From NCBI GenBank assembly GCA_019116915.1, contig DXAS01000009.1, forward strand, positions 1-8,887: 8,887 bases of DNA. Reading direction: 5' to 3'. Made by a program: the position numbers and the translations under genes. Under the pieces are notes generated by a model that was given only the letters and a program-made list of their open reading frames with translations, searched no databases and was not told where the DNA came from. Shown piece by piece: positions 1-6,090 of the stretch. The stretch comes from Flavonifractor avicola (GTDB taxonomy: Bacteria; Bacillota; Clostridia; Oscillospirales; Oscillospiraceae). Position 1 is the first letter of the stretch. Each line of letters opens with the position of its first letter.

Positions 1-94
1 CTATCCGCCCCTGGAGCCATGCGGCGTTGTGGGCCACGCCCTCCAGGTCCACCTCCCGCCAGGCCCGGGCGGTCATTGCTCCCTCGTACTTCAT
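1..94 (-). CDS. Alanine/serine racemase, N-terminal end only (runs off left edge)
   Basis: The visible 31 codons read MKYEGAM, then TARAWREVDLEGVAHNAAW, which is the usual opening of a fold-type III PLP alanine racemase (compare RAWxEIDLxALxHNxxxL). The PLP lysine lies outside the window. The ATG overlaps the stop of the upstream acetyltransferase as ATGA, so translation is probably coupled; a second ATG at 76 is possible but has poorer spacing. As the fourth gene after vanG and vanXY, it sits where VanT, the membrane serine racemase that supplies D-Ser, is expected. VanT proteins carry a long N-terminal membrane domain before the racemase. Here the racemase domain starts at once, so this looks like a soluble racemase. 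It could be a plain alanine racemase; the visible part does not decide between L-Ser and L-Ala. Confidence 0.8.
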   Translation of the reverse strand, partial: MKYEGAMTARAWREVDLEGVAHNAAWLQGRI

Positions 95-558
95 ACCCTC
101 TGCTTCCTTTCCAAGATCCGGGACGGCGGGGCCACCACGGTGCTGCCGTCGGGGATATCCCGACAGACCACCGCCCCCGCACCGACGCGGACACCCCGCC
201 CCACCCGGATGTCTCCCACCAGCACCGCCCCGGCGCCGATGAGGCAGTCCGGACCGATCGTCGGGGCCTTTCCGTCCACCTCGCCGATGGTCACATTCTG
301 ATAGATTTTGCACCTTGCCCCCACCACCGCGTAGCGGGAGATAAAGACCCCGTGGAGGCCGTGGGGGAGGACCGGCGGTGAGTCAAACTCCGCCCCCGGC
401 CCCACATATCCCCCGTGGCGGTGGGCGCTGCGGCACATCAGGTAGGTACACAGGCTCCGCACCAGCCGGCGCTTGGTTTTTCGCCGCAGCCGGTACAGCC
501 GCCAGAACCAGCCCAGTCCATCCCCTCTGGACCGGGCAACCAGCCTGTCCTTTCCCAT
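91..558 (-). CDS. Serine-acetyltransferase-like hexapeptide (left-handed beta-helix) acetyltransferase
   Basis: A 155-residue protein. Residues 1-45 are basic (RLYRLRRKTKRRLVR); residues 50-145 form hexapeptide repeats typical of the LbH serine-acetyltransferase family (HGVFISRYAVVGA, IYQNVTIGE, PTIGPDCLIGAGAVLVGDI, VGAGAVV). It lacks the roughly 140-residue helical domain of CysE. H66/H69 in LPHGLHG align with the catalytic His region, but the Asp that precedes that His in CysE is Pro65 here, and the second CysE His is missing, so the substrate may not be serine. The start at 558 was chosen because GGAGGTGA lies just upstream; longer upstream reading merely overlaps vanXY. It starts 4 nt after the vanXY stop and overlaps the racemase start, so it is a true operon member. 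Its role there is unknown: it could modify serine, D-Ser or a wall glycan. Confidence 0.85.
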   Translation of the reverse strand: MGKDRLVARSRGDGLGWFWRLYRLRRKTKRRLVRSLCTYLMCRSAHRHGGYVGPGAEFDSPPVLPHGLHGVFISRYAVVGARCKIYQNVTIGEVDGKAPTIGPDCLIGAGAVLVGDIRVGRGVRVGAGAVVCRDIPDGSTVVAPPSRILERKQRV

Positions 559-562
559 GGAC

Positions 563-1312
563 TCACCTCCCTGTGCTCCGCCAGGAGGCGGCCACCACGC
601 CCCCGCAGTTGTCGCCGGAGCACAGCAGCCCCTGCTGACCCGCCAGCCGGAAGGGCTCTCCCACCCCGCCGGGGAGATAGGTAAGCGCGCACTCCCACTC
701 CGCCGTGGAAAAGCGGAAGGGAGCCCCACCGGCGGGATACTTCCGCACTTCCTCCAGATACTCCTCCAGGGTCAGGTCCAGCCGGGCCATAATCTCCCCG
801 TGGATGGGGCCTACATAGCGGAAGTGCCAGGGCTCATGGGCGATGCCTGTGACGGTTTCCCGCCCGGCGGGATAGCGCAGCACGAAGCCGTACCGGGGGG
901 CTGCCAGCCGGAAGGCCCGGCACACTCCCTGGTCGGGAAAGTAGGGGCGGATGAAGTCCACGTTCGCCTGCCGCCGGCCCAGGTCGATGGCCAGACCGGT
1001 CTGGTGCTCGCTGCAATCGGGCATGGCCACATAGCTTTGGGTGAAGACCAACCCCTCTTTGGCCAGGGTGTCGTCCCAGATGGCCTGCTGCTCCGCCCGG
1101 CTGCGCCAGCCGGACACGGGGAGGATGCCCACCGTCCCCCCTGCAGCCCGGAGGCAGGCCCTCAGGGCCGCCGCCGCCCGGCGCTCCAGCAGTACCCCGC
1201 CCTCCAGTTCCGCCAGCTCCGGATTGGCCAGAGTTCTCAAAGGATGGGCGGCGTTGACCAAAATCAGCGGTCCGGTGGCGGTCAGGTCCCGGACCGTCCC
1301 CTCCCCCCTCAC
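563..1312 (-). CDS. vanXY: VanXY-type D,D-dipeptidase/D,D-carboxypeptidase
   Basis: A 249-residue peptidase of family M15B. It hydrolyses D-Ala-D-Ala and trims the terminal D-Ala from precursors, so that only D-Ala-D-Ser ends remain. Visible motifs: SGWRS (R70), the zinc motif SEHQTGLAID (H103, D110), and the catalytic/zinc motif HEPWHFRYVG (E160, H163). No signal peptide or membrane segment is seen, which fits cytoplasmic VanXY rather than membrane-bound VanY. The tail after about residue 190 (KYPAGG to SGDNCGGVVAASW) resembles the C-terminal extension I recall for VanXY of the VanG type. The start is a GTG whose bases overlap the vanG stop (GTGA), so translation is coupled to vanG. The length is normal and no key residue is missing. 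Confidence 0.93.
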   Translation of the reverse strand: MRGEGTVRDLTATGPLILVNAAHPLRTLANPELAELEGGVLLERRAAAALRACLRAAGGTVGILPVSGWRSRAEQQAIWDDTLAKEGLVFTQSYVAMPDCSEHQTGLAIDLGRRQANVDFIRPYFPDQGVCRAFRLAAPRYGFVLRYPAGRETVTGIAHEPWHFRYVGPIHGEIMARLDLTLEEYLEEVRKYPAGGAPFRFSTAEWECALTYLPGGVGEPFRLAGQQGLLCSGDNCGGVVAASWRSTGR

Positions 1313-2346
1313 GGCTCCAGCCCCAGGGCAATGAGGCGGCTCACCAGGGCGGAAAAGTCCAGGCCGATCCCCTTCATCATATTGGGGTAGCGGCTGTGGG
1401 CGGTAAAGCCGGGGATGGTGTTGACCTCGTTGAAGTAGATCTCCCCCTCCGGGGTGAGAAACAGGTCCACCCGGGCAAACACCCGGCAGTCCAGGGCTCG
1501 ATAGATGGTCCTGGCCACCGCCTGGATGGCCGCCGCCTGCTCCGACCTGATGCGGGCGGGACAGTGGATGGCGGAGGTCTTGAGGGTGTACTTCTCCTCG
1601 TAGTCGAAGAAGCCCTGGGACAGCTGGATCTCATCCACCAGCCCCACCGTAAGTTCCTCGTTGCCCAGCACGGCGCACCCCACTTCAAAGCCGGGCACCG
1701 CCTCCTCCAACAGGGCCTCCCGGTCGTGCTTCAGGGCCTCCTTTACCGCCCCCGCCAGGGCCTCCGGCCCGGTCACCCGGGTAATGCCGAAGGAGGAACC
1801 GGCCCGCACCGGCTTGACGAACAGGGGATAGCCCAGGTCCCGGGCGGCCCTCTGGAGGTCGTCCTCCCGCCAGCTCCGGTCCACCACCGTTCCCCGGGGG
1901 ACCTTCACCCCCGCCAGGGCGGCCAGCTTATGGGCCCGGTCCTTGTCCATGCACAGGGCGCCCGACAGGGTGCCGCAGCCGATCACCGGCACACCCGCCA
2001 GCTCCAGCAGGCCCTGGAGGGTGCCGTCCTCCCCGTTTTTCCCGTGGAGCACCGGGAAGGCCCCGTCAAAATGAAGCCGCGTTCCGGTACCGTCCAGCAG
2101 CAGAAGCGCTCCCCGGCCCCGGTCCAGGGAGAGGGTGCAGGGGGTACAGTTTTCCTGCTGCCAGGTGTCGGCCTCCATCCGGTCCAGAGGGCCGGTGTAG
2201 TACAGCCACTGTCCCGACCGGGTGATGCCCACCAGCAGGGGCGTATAGGCCTCCCGGTCCATATGGCTCACCACGGCATAGGCCGATTGGAGCGAGACGG
2301 CATACTCCGTGGAGCAGCCGCCGAAAAGTACCAGAATGGTTTTCAT
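1309..2346 (-). CDS. vanG: D-alanine--D-serine ligase, VanG type
   Basis: A 345-residue ATP-grasp ligase that joins D-Ala to D-Ser for insertion into UDP-MurNAc-pentapeptide. Motifs: LFGGCSTEYAVSL at 7-19, HGKNGEDGTLQGLLE at 101-115, FVKPVRAGSSFGI at 176-188, EEKYTLKTSAI at 250-260 and NEVNTIPGFTAHSRYPNMM at 306-324. The EKYTLK segment and the C-terminal block match VanG as I know it, and differ from the corresponding region of VanA/B D-Ala-D-Lac ligases. The ATG at 2346 was chosen for its GGGAGGAA site 8 nt upstream; extending the frame to 2442 would read through a hairpin. It is followed directly by vanXY with overlapping stop and start. An ordinary housekeeping Ddl is the alternative, but the vanXY partner makes VanG much more likely. 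Confidence 0.93.
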   Translation of the reverse strand: MKTILVLFGGCSTEYAVSLQSAYAVVSHMDREAYTPLLVGITRSGQWLYYTGPLDRMEADTWQQENCTPCTLSLDRGRGALLLLDGTGTRLHFDGAFPVLHGKNGEDGTLQGLLELAGVPVIGCGTLSGALCMDKDRAHKLAALAGVKVPRGTVVDRSWREDDLQRAARDLGYPLFVKPVRAGSSFGITRVTGPEALAGAVKEALKHDREALLEEAVPGFEVGCAVLGNEELTVGLVDEIQLSQGFFDYEEKYTLKTSAIHCPARIRSEQAAAIQAVARTIYRALDCRVFARVDLFLTPEGEIYFNEVNTIPGFTAHSRYPNMMKGIGLDFSALVSRLIALGLEP

Positions 2347-2367
2347 TGCAGATTCCTCCCAACAGGC

Positions 2368-2415
2368 AAAAAACGCCTTGCTTTGATACCGATATGGTAC
2401 CAAAGCAAGGCGTTT
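2368..2415 (-). terminator. Long terminator-like hairpin just upstream of vanG
   Basis: The plus-strand arms are AAACGCCTTGCTTTGATACC (2371-2390) and GGTACCAAAGCAAGGCGTTT (2396-2415) with a 5-nt loop. All 20 pairs form, one of them G-U. In the direction of vanG transcription the stem runs into six T (2373-2368), the form of an intrinsic terminator. Only about 21 nt lie between the T run and the vanG start codon, with no convincing promoter in that gap, so vanG must be reached by read-through or by transcript processing. It may be the old terminator of a deleted upstream operon or a conditional attenuator. Confidence 0.8.
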
Positions 2416-2497
2416 GATGTTTTTGCTTTTTCTTTCCCGCACCCTACAAGTTTCCGAACATTTCTTTCAGTTTTCTTACAGGGTCAGCTTTCTCCCA

Positions 2498-2617
2498 GCA
2501 CCACGGCATACACTGCCTCCTGTAGGTCCACCACCTGGCTTCTGGTCACCAGAGCGGTGGGCTGGCCGTCCACCACGGCCAGGCAGTAGGCGCCGTCATA
2601 GCGGTAGAACTGGATGC
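2498..2617 (-). pseudogene. C-terminal remnant of an unrecognised protein
   Basis: A short reading frame without its own start gives IQFYRYDGAYCLAVVDG and continues to SQVVDLQEAVYAVVLGES before a TGA near 2498. It has good coding character (third-position GC) and reads like the end of a small beta-rich domain. It follows directly, in another frame, on a truncated ABC ATPase start, so it is best read as the tail of a gene whose body was deleted. Membership in the accessory-protein family that accompanies Gld-type ABC exporters (DUF4340-like ends) is possible but only a guess from its look. Confidence 0.45.
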
Positions 2618-2707
2618 TTATACATGGCCCTCGTCGATCTCAAAGGACAGATCGTCCACCGCCAGGAAATCCCCATAACATTTGGTCAGATGTTCCACGG
2701 TTATCAT
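2618..2707 (-). pseudogene. Truncated ABC-transporter ATPase, first 29 codons
   Basis: The frame opens with ATG after a strong AAGGAGGT site and reads MITVEHLTKCYGDFLAVDDL followed by SFEIDEGHV and a stop. This is the standard start of an ABC exporter ATPase, which would normally continue with YGFLGPNGAGKST. It breaks just before the Walker A motif, so it cannot be functional. The break coincides with a switch to an unrelated frame that encodes another protein's end, consistent with an internal deletion. It is the first frame after the promoter at 2758-2790, so it is probably still translated as a 29-residue leader peptide ahead of vanG. Confidence 0.75.
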
Positions 2708-2757
2708 ATTGGACCTCCTTGCCGCGCACGGCAGCAGCCGGCGCTGGTATCGGAGCC

Positions 2758-2790
2758 ATTATAGCGGGCCATGCTGAAACGGTGCTGAAA
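2758..2790 (-). promoter_or_regulatory. Response-regulator-type promoter for the vanG side
   Basis: On the minus strand two copies of TTTCAGCA (2790-2783 and 2779-2772) lie 11 nt apart, followed 10 nt after the second TTTCAG by a perfect TATAAT (2763-2758). No proper -35 box exists; the repeats take its place, as at promoters activated by OmpR-family regulators. Transcription would start near 2750 and cross the ABC remnant and the hairpin before vanG. The same layout occurs in front of the regulator gene at 4741-4773. Confidence 0.7.
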
Positions 2791-2806
2791 GGGCCCTGAA
2801 TTAGAC

Positions 2807-2840
2807 AAAAAAGGGAGCGGCCCACAGGCCGCTCCCTTTT
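2807..2840 (-). terminator. Intrinsic terminator after the sensor kinase
   Basis: The stem AAAAGGGAGCGGCC / GGCCGCTCCCTTTT (2809-2822 with 2827-2840) has 14 pairs and a CACA loop. It begins at the kinase stop codon and continues into six T on the minus strand. It separates the two-component genes from the promoter of the vanG side. Confidence 0.9.
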
Positions 2841-4047
2841 ACATACAGGGCAGTTCCACAAAAAAGGAATTGATTCCCCCCCGGCTTTCCGCCCAGATCT
2901 TTCCCCGGTGACGTGTCACCATGCTCTGGGCAATGGACAGCCCCAGCCCGAAGCTGCCCGTCCGGCTGCGGGCCGGATCGGCCCGGTAAAACCGCTCAAA
3001 CAGGTGCTCCAGGGTATCCGGCGGGATGGGCTCTCCCTGGTCGGCCACCGTCAGCAGACAGCGGCCTCTGCCCCGCCGCTCCAGGCGCACCCACACCCTG
3101 CCGCCCGGTCTGGCATACTTCCGGGCGTTGTCCAGCAGGGCCTCCAGCACCCGGCCCAGCTGGGGCGAGTCCCCCGAGACGGTGATCTGCTCCTCCACCC
3201 GGCTGTCCAGGGTGAGGCCCGCCTCAAAGAAGATGGGCTCGAAGGGCAGCAGGGTGTCCTCCACCAGGGTACTCAGCTCCACCGGCTGGAACACCCCCTT
3301 TGTCTCTCCGTGGTCCCCCCGGGCCAGCTCCAGCATCTGCTCGATGAGTTCCTTCATCTGCCGGGACATGGTGAGGATGCTGGACAAAAACCGGCTCCGG
3401 TCGCCCTCGACGTTCCCCCCGTCCTGAAGCATCTGGGCGTTGGTCATGATCACGGTCAGGGGGGTCTTGAGCTCATGAGATGCGTCGGCCACAAACTGCC
3501 GCTGGCCCTGCCAGGCCCGCTCCACCGGGCGCACCGCCCACTTGGACAGCAGGATGCTCCCCCACAGAAAACCGAAAAAGCTGACGCACCCAATGATCAC
3601 ACAGGTTTTGAACAGCCCGTCCAGGGTGGCCCGCTCGCTGGAGATGTCGGAAAAGACCACGCACTGGTTGGCGGGGGTGTTCAGGCGGTAGTAGCGCAGG
3701 TTATACTCCTCCAGCACCCCCAGGGACTTGGGGGAAGCGCTGGTCTGGGCAATGAGCTGGTCCAGCAGGGCCTGGTCGGACAGGTCGTAGTACCCGCCGC
3801 CGGTGGCCACCACCTGCCCTCCCAGCCCCAGCTGCAGCTTGAAGAAGGGCAGCTGCACGTCCTCACCGGGCTGGCCGGGCACCCCCAGCCCCACAGGCTG
3901 CAGGGCGATGTTCTCCAGCATCCGCATACTCTCCCGCTCCAGGTTGGCGCTGGTGAAGTAGAACACCAGCCCCAGGATCACCACCAGCATGATGGACACA
4001 ATGCTCATGTTGATGAGCACGAACTTGAGCCGCAGCCGCTTAATCAT
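2839..4047 (-). CDS. Sensor histidine kinase (VanS-like position)
   Basis: A 402-residue membrane kinase. Membrane segment 1 is at about 8-33 (FVLINMSIVSIMLVVILGLV), an extracytoplasmic region of about 110 residues follows, and segment 2 is at about 148-168. The kinase core is complete: H-box SHELKTPLTV with H191, N-box LLDNARKYA (N307), G1 DQGEP (336-340), F-box LFERFYRADPARS and G2 GSFGLGLS (364-371). The start at 4047 overlaps the last 8 nt of the regulator gene; longer starts upstream would only shadow that gene. It would sense an envelope signal and phosphorylate the adjacent regulator. Its place next to vanG suggests a VanS role, but the sequence also resembles general clostridial kinases that sit beside ABC exporters, and the ABC remnant at 2618-2707 supports that origin. 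Confidence 0.9.
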   Translation of the reverse strand: MIKRLRLKFVLINMSIVSIMLVVILGLVFYFTSANLERESMRMLENIALQPVGLGVPGQPGEDVQLPFFKLQLGLGGQVVATGGGYYDLSDQALLDQLIAQTSASPKSLGVLEEYNLRYYRLNTPANQCVVFSDISSERATLDGLFKTCVIIGCVSFFGFLWGSILLSKWAVRPVERAWQGQRQFVADASHELKTPLTVIMTNAQMLQDGGNVEGDRSRFLSSILTMSRQMKELIEQMLELARGDHGETKGVFQPVELSTLVEDTLLPFEPIFFEAGLTLDSRVEEQITVSGDSPQLGRVLEALLDNARKYARPGGRVWVRLERRGRGRCLLTVADQGEPIPPDTLEHLFERFYRADPARSRTGSFGLGLSIAQSMVTRHRGKIWAESRGGINSFFVELPCM

Positions 4048-4717
4048 CGCCGTCCACCTCCAGGTGGTAGCCCATCCTGCGGATGGTCTCAATGCGTACG
4101 TTGGAGCCGATGCTGGCCAGCTTTTTCCGCAAAAAGCCGATGTATACCTCCACATGGTTTTCCACCGCGTCGGAGTCGTAGCCCCAGGCCTTGGCCAGGA
4201 TGGCCTCCTTGGAGCAGTTGCGCCCCCCCGCCTGGAACAAGAAGCGCATCACTTCAAATTCCTTGGCGGACAGGCGCACCCGCTTGCTGCCGCATTGCAG
4301 CAGGGCGGAGGACAGATCCAGGGTGGTATTGCCCAGCTCCATCTGGTCCACCTGGGGGCCCTGTCGGCGGAGCAGGGCGTGGATGCAGGCCAGCAGTTCC
4401 CGCACATCAAAGGGCTTGGTCAGATAGTAGTCCGCCCCGGCGTTGAGCCCCTCGATCCGGTCCTCCAGGCCGCTTTTAGCGGTGAGCATCAGGATGGGCA
4501 CGCCCAGCCGCCGGGCCCGTACCCGCCGGGCTACCTCGTAGCCGTCCAGGCCGGGCATCATCACGTCCAGGATGAGCAGATCGTACACTCCCAGCTCGGC
4601 GTACTGCATCCCGGTCTCCCCGTCAAAGGCCATCTCCACCTCAAACCCCTGGTTTTCCAGCAGGGCGCCGATGGATTCCGCCAGCAGCTGTTCGTCTTCC
4701 ACAATCAGGATTTTCAC
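4040..4717 (-). CDS. OmpR/PhoB-family response regulator (VanR-like position)
   Basis: A 225-residue regulator. The receiver domain (1 to about 115) has the acidic pair E7/D8, phospho-acceptor D51 in LLILDVMMPG, T79 and K101 in LTKPF. The C-terminal winged helix (about 128-222) shows LSAKEFEVMRFL, KEAILAKAWGYD, ENHVEVYIGFLRKKL and RRMGYHLE, including the positively charged recognition helix. The GTG at 4717 is preferred because GAGGTGA lies 6 nt upstream; a GTG at 4726 would add three residues and uses no clear site. It overlaps the kinase by 8 nt. It probably binds the TTTCAG repeats in front of itself and in front of the vanG side, giving autoregulation. Whether it is an orthologue of VanR or a recruited regulator is not settled by the sequence. 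Confidence 0.92.
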   Translation of the reverse strand: MKILIVEDEQLLAESIGALLENQGFEVEMAFDGETGMQYAELGVYDLLILDVMMPGLDGYEVARRVRARRLGVPILMLTAKSGLEDRIEGLNAGADYYLTKPFDVRELLACIHALLRRQGPQVDQMELGNTTLDLSSALLQCGSKRVRLSAKEFEVMRFLFQAGGRNCSKEAILAKAWGYDSDAVENHVEVYIGFLRKKLASIGSNVRIETIRRMGYHLEVDGDD

Positions 4718-4740
4718 GGCCGTCACCTCATTTTTACTTT

Positions 4741-4773
4741 ATCATATCGTGACAACCTGAAATCAGCCTGAAA
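4741..4773 (-). promoter_or_regulatory. Promoter of the two-component operon with direct repeats
   Basis: Minus strand: TTTCAG (4773-4768), 5 nt, TTTCAG (4762-4757), 10 nt, then TATGAT (4746-4741). The repeat period is 11 nt, one helical turn, and the second repeat occupies the -35 position. Transcription would begin near 4734, leaving a leader of under 20 nt before the GTG start. The eight-T run that ends in the first repeat may also serve as a weak 3' end for the aldo/keto reductase transcript, although no good stem precedes it. Confidence 0.65.
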
Positions 4774-4804
4774 AAAAAGGGGCCTCTCTTGGGAAAATCC
4801 CGGC

Positions 4805-5932
4805 TCAGAGCTTGGCGCTGAAATCCGCCATAGCATGGGCAATCTTCAGCTGCTGGGGACACACCGCCTCGCAGCTATGGCAGCCCACACAGGCGCTGGG
4901 CTGCTTCTCCTTGGGCAGCGCAGACAGGGCCATGGGGGCGATAAAGCCGCCGCCGGTGAAGCGGTGCTCGTTGTACAGGGCCAGCAGATGGGGGATGTCC
5001 AGCCCCTGAGGGCAGTGGCTGACGCAGTAATGGCAGCCAGTACAGGCCAGGGCCTCCGGGGCTGTCATGCGCCGGCCCACCTCCAGCACGGTCTCCCATT
5101 CCTTGTCGCTGAGGGGGGCCTCAGTGGCAAAGGTAGCCAGGTTGTCCCTGGTCTGGGCCAGATCGGACATACCGGAGAGAACCACCACCACGCCGGGGAT
5201 AGTCTGGAGGAAGCGGAAGGCCCAGGCAGGTACCCCCTCCTCCGGCCGCAGTTCCTTCAGCGGAGCCGCCTCCTCCGGGGTGAGCCGGGCCAGCCGCCCG
5301 CCCCGCAGGGGCTCCATCACCCACACAGGGATGTGGTACTGTCCCAGCAGCTCCACCTTCTCCTTCCCCTCCTGGAATTGCCAGTCCACATAGTTCAGCT
5401 GGAGCTGACAGAACTCCATGTGCGGCCCATAGGCCTCCAGAAAGCGCTTGAGCACCGGCATGGCTCCGTGGCAGGAGAAGCCCAGGTGCTTGATGCGCCC
5501 GTTTTTCTTCTGCTCCAGCAGGTAGTCCAGAATGCCGTACTTGGGGTCCAGATATGCGTTGATATTCATCTCGCATACGTTGTGGAAGAGATAAAAGTCA
5601 AAGTATTCCACCTGGCACTTTTTCAGCTGAGCCTCAAAGATCTCCGCCACCTTGTCCATATTGGACAGGTCGTAGCCGGGGAATTTGTCCGCCAGATAGA
5701 AGTTCTCCCGGGGATAGGCGGCCAGGGCCTTGCCGATGGCCAGCTCCGAGTTGCCTCCGTGATAGCCCCAGGCGGTGTCGTAGTAGTTGACGCCGCTGTC
5801 CATGGCGCAGGCCACCATCTCCTCCACCGCCGCCTGATTCACCTGGTCGTCTTTTCCGTCCACCACCGGCAGGCGCATACAGCCCATACCCAGCCCGGAC
5901 AGCTTAATTCCCTGAAAGTCCCGATAAACCAT
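4805..5932 (-). CDS. Aldo/keto reductase with two C-terminal 4Fe-4S motifs
   Basis: A 375-residue protein. Residues 1 to about 285 form the aldo/keto reductase barrel with the catalytic tetrad visible as D52 and Y57 (YDTAWGY), K83 (LADKFPG) and H117 (YLFHNV). The last 80 residues hold two ferredoxin-type clusters: CTGCHYCVSHCP (Cys 297, 300, 303, 307) and CVGCHSCEAVCP (Cys 348, 351, 354, 358). This is a known clostridial family with a C-terminal 4Fe-4S domain; it probably reduces aldehydes or ketones with NAD(P)H or ferredoxin, and the substrate is unknown. The start has GGAGGAA 7 nt upstream. The divergent MerR/AdhR-type gene and the operator in the promoter spacer suggest induction by reactive aldehydes or other electrophiles. 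No strong terminator is seen after it. Confidence 0.92.
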   Translation of the reverse strand: MVYRDFQGIKLSGLGMGCMRLPVVDGKDDQVNQAAVEEMVACAMDSGVNYYDTAWGYHGGNSELAIGKALAAYPRENFYLADKFPGYDLSNMDKVAEIFEAQLKKCQVEYFDFYLFHNVCEMNINAYLDPKYGILDYLLEQKKNGRIKHLGFSCHGAMPVLKRFLEAYGPHMEFCQLQLNYVDWQFQEGKEKVELLGQYHIPVWVMEPLRGGRLARLTPEEAAPLKELRPEEGVPAWAFRFLQTIPGVVVVLSGMSDLAQTRDNLATFATEAPLSDKEWETVLEVGRRMTAPEALACTGCHYCVSHCPQGLDIPHLLALYNEHRFTGGGFIAPMALSALPKEKQPSACVGCHSCEAVCPQQLKIAHAMADFSAKL

Positions 5933-5962
5933 CTTGATTCCTCCTGTTGGATGTTTGTCTTT

Positions 5963-5993
5963 ACGCTACCACCTGGAGTGCACTCCATGTCAA
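5963..5993 (-). promoter_or_regulatory. MerR-type promoter and operator of the aldo/keto reductase
   Basis: Minus strand: -35 TTGACA (5993-5988), a 19-nt spacer (5987-5969), and -10 TAGCGT (5968-5963). The spacer contains the dyad TGGAGT-GC-ACTCCA (5974-5987). A 19-nt spacer with the operator inside it is the hallmark of MerR-family activation by DNA distortion. The weak -10 fits a promoter that depends on an activator. Confidence 0.75.
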
Positions 5994-6031
5994 GCGCTTC
6001 TTGCCCTTTTTCCATAAAGTTTTAAAATCTC

Positions 6032-6062
6032 TTGACTTGGAGTCCACTCCAGGTGCTACAAT
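6032..6062 (+). promoter_or_regulatory. MerR-type promoter and operator of the regulator gene
   Basis: Plus strand: -35 TTGACT (6032-6037), a 19-nt spacer and -10 TACAAT (6057-6062). The spacer holds TGGAGT-CC-ACTCCA (6038-6051). Read on the opposite strand it is nearly the same sequence as the reductase promoter, so the regulator should bind both and control itself. Confidence 0.75.
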
Positions 6063-6090
6063 ACCGGCAACAGAACAGGAGGCGATCTCT

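Noticed and set aside
559..729. Longer acetyltransferase start inside vanXY
   Set aside because: The extra residues are out-of-frame vanXY sequence, and the ATG at 558 has a strong GGAGGTGA site.
1396..2589. A 397-codon plus-strand open frame opposite vanG
   Set aside because: It has no family motif and low-complexity Gly/Gln/His/Pro composition. It is the antisense shadow of a GC-rich gene.
2908..4446. A 512-codon plus-strand open frame opposite the two-component genes
   Set aside because: It spans two clear minus-strand genes, is rich in His/Gln/Pro/Gly, and resembles no protein family.
4774..4804. Intrinsic terminator after the aldo/keto reductase
   Set aside because: A T run is present but only a 4-bp GGGA/TCCC stem and no hairpin next to the T run, so it is not listed as a terminator.
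4835..6025. A 396-codon plus-strand open frame opposite the aldo/keto reductase
   Set aside because: It runs through the reductase, its promoter and the regulator promoter. The minus-strand gene has a full catalytic tetrad and two cluster motifs.
5947..6090. Longer MerR protein beginning at the ATG at 5947
   Set aside because: The extra 48 codons cover both operators and both promoters. The TTG at 6091 has a well-placed ribosome binding site and starts at the DNA-binding domain.
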